Below, in pieces: positions 63,656 through 64,000 of a stretch of DNA of 64,000 nucleotides. The stretch lies in the NCBI RefSeq assembly GCF_002150785.1, contig NZ_MTAZ01000019.1, positions 156,584-220,583 of the forward strand, in the 5' to 3' direction. The notes below the pieces were generated by a model, which saw nothing but the letters and a program-made list of their open reading frames with translations, did not search any database and was not told the DNA's origin. Position numbers and translations under genes: made by a program. Every line of letters starts with the position of its first letter. Positions within the stretch are counted from its first letter, which is position 1. Source of the stretch: Arenibacter amylolyticus. GTDB lineage: Bacteria > Bacteroidota > Bacteroidia > Flavobacteriales > Flavobacteriaceae.

Positions 63656-64000
63656 TTACCATGTTCCACCACCACTACTTGGAGGCATTTTATCTTTACA
63701 AGTATACTTGGTTACGCTGCACCATAGTGTATTCATATGTGTACACTCTTCGTTTGGATTGACATTTGTTTTTCCGTTGTAATCACATATAAGACCATCC
63801 TGATCCCACTCAAATGAACCTATTTTCATTCTACAAGATACTTCAGTCCTAACCCAACATGACTCTAATTCCCCAGTAGTTCCTCCAGCTTGAGCTAAGG
63901 CCCTATCACTTACTAGCCTAAATGGTTCATCTAAGGTTACCTTCACATTGATAACCAGCGCCACTAAAAATAAGCCAGCTGCCGCTAGCTTTGCTAATTT
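63656..64000 (-). CDS. NVEALA-like cysteine-rich secreted peptide (5' end beyond window)
   Basis: Open to the window edge: 114 residues are visible and the start codon lies beyond base 64000. The visible N-terminus is KLAKLAAAGLFLVALVINV, a hydrophobic export segment, followed by a linker and SDRALAQAGGTT, similar in position to the NVEALA motif with its Ala-X-Ala end, a plausible cleavage site. The remainder has six cysteines (SCW, SCR, ICD, ECT, WCS, TCK) and ends PPSSGGGTW. The GTG at 63964 that a gene caller would use is inside the export segment and is not the real start. Confidence 0.6.
   Translation of the reverse strand, partial: KLAKLAAAGLFLVALVINVKVTLDEPFRLVSDRALAQAGGTTGELESCWVRTEVSCRMKIGSFEWDQDGLICDYNGKTNVNPNEECTHMNTLWCSVTKYTCKDKMPPSSGGGTW

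Noticed and set aside
63656..63964. GTG at 63964 as the start of the cysteine-rich peptide
   Set aside because: It lies inside the hydrophobic segment; the reading frame stays open to base 64000, so the true start is outside the window.
1..64000. CRISPR arrays, insertion sequences or prophage genes
   Set aside because: No regular spacer-repeat pattern, transposase or integrase was seen on either strand.

Overview
The window reads as a chromosomal segment of a marine-type member of the Flavobacteriaceae (Bacteroidota). The support is protein-level resemblance throughout (acidic-tailed S1, PPK1, MiaE, DUF3822, flavobacterial-style DnaX, PgpH-like HD protein, 6-bladed beta-propeller lipoprotein), repeated matches to the Bacteroidota promoter pattern TTG-N17-23-TAnnTTTG, and AT-rich starts with almost no recognisable Shine-Dalgarno sequences. 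No IS element, prophage or CRISPR array was seen.

Layout. 1-10.3 kb is housekeeping: cmk, a LysM protein, rpsA, pyrR-pyrB, a STAS-like small protein, rnz (start codon preceded by 16 T), pdxH, and a sixA-like/ppk1 pair. 10.3-18.9 kb holds miaE and then an ebo cluster (eboA, then eboB-C-D-E-F as a tightly packed operon), with eboA cut off from the rest by an opposite-strand DUF1080 gene and a decayed gene end. 19-25.9 kb: TMEM220-like protein, dnaX, the RNase P RNA, rsmD, DUF3822, and back-to-back promoters feeding a RecD-like helicase operon. 25.9-29.1 kb is an envelope-lipid group: kdsB, a HAD phosphatase, a KdnB-like Kdo oxidase and a PlsC-like acyltransferase. 29-37.3 kb, all on the minus strand: yebC, a pterin dehydratase, a reductase, gcvT and thrABC; thrABC is preceded by a 32-residue leader peptide with Ile/Thr codons and a good promoter. 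37.4-50.9 kb: nnrDE, clpC, gyrA, a TPR protein, an NlpC/P60-like protein that has lost its catalytic cysteine, a thiolase and a PgpH-like c-di-AMP phosphodiesterase. tRNA-Ser(GCT) and tRNA-Pro(TGG) follow.

From the tRNAs to the end (51.4-64 kb) everything lies on the minus strand and looks accessory: a truncated-at-edge cysteine-rich peptide gene resembling NVEALA peptides, a 6-bladed beta-propeller lipoprotein, a membrane-anchored CxxC thioredoxin-like protein, a compact signal peptidase I, and a tripartite efflux set with one adaptor, one TolC and two different RND permeases. The arrangement suggests, without proving it, a secreted-peptide maturation and export locus. This region and the split ebo cluster are the two most interesting parts of the window.
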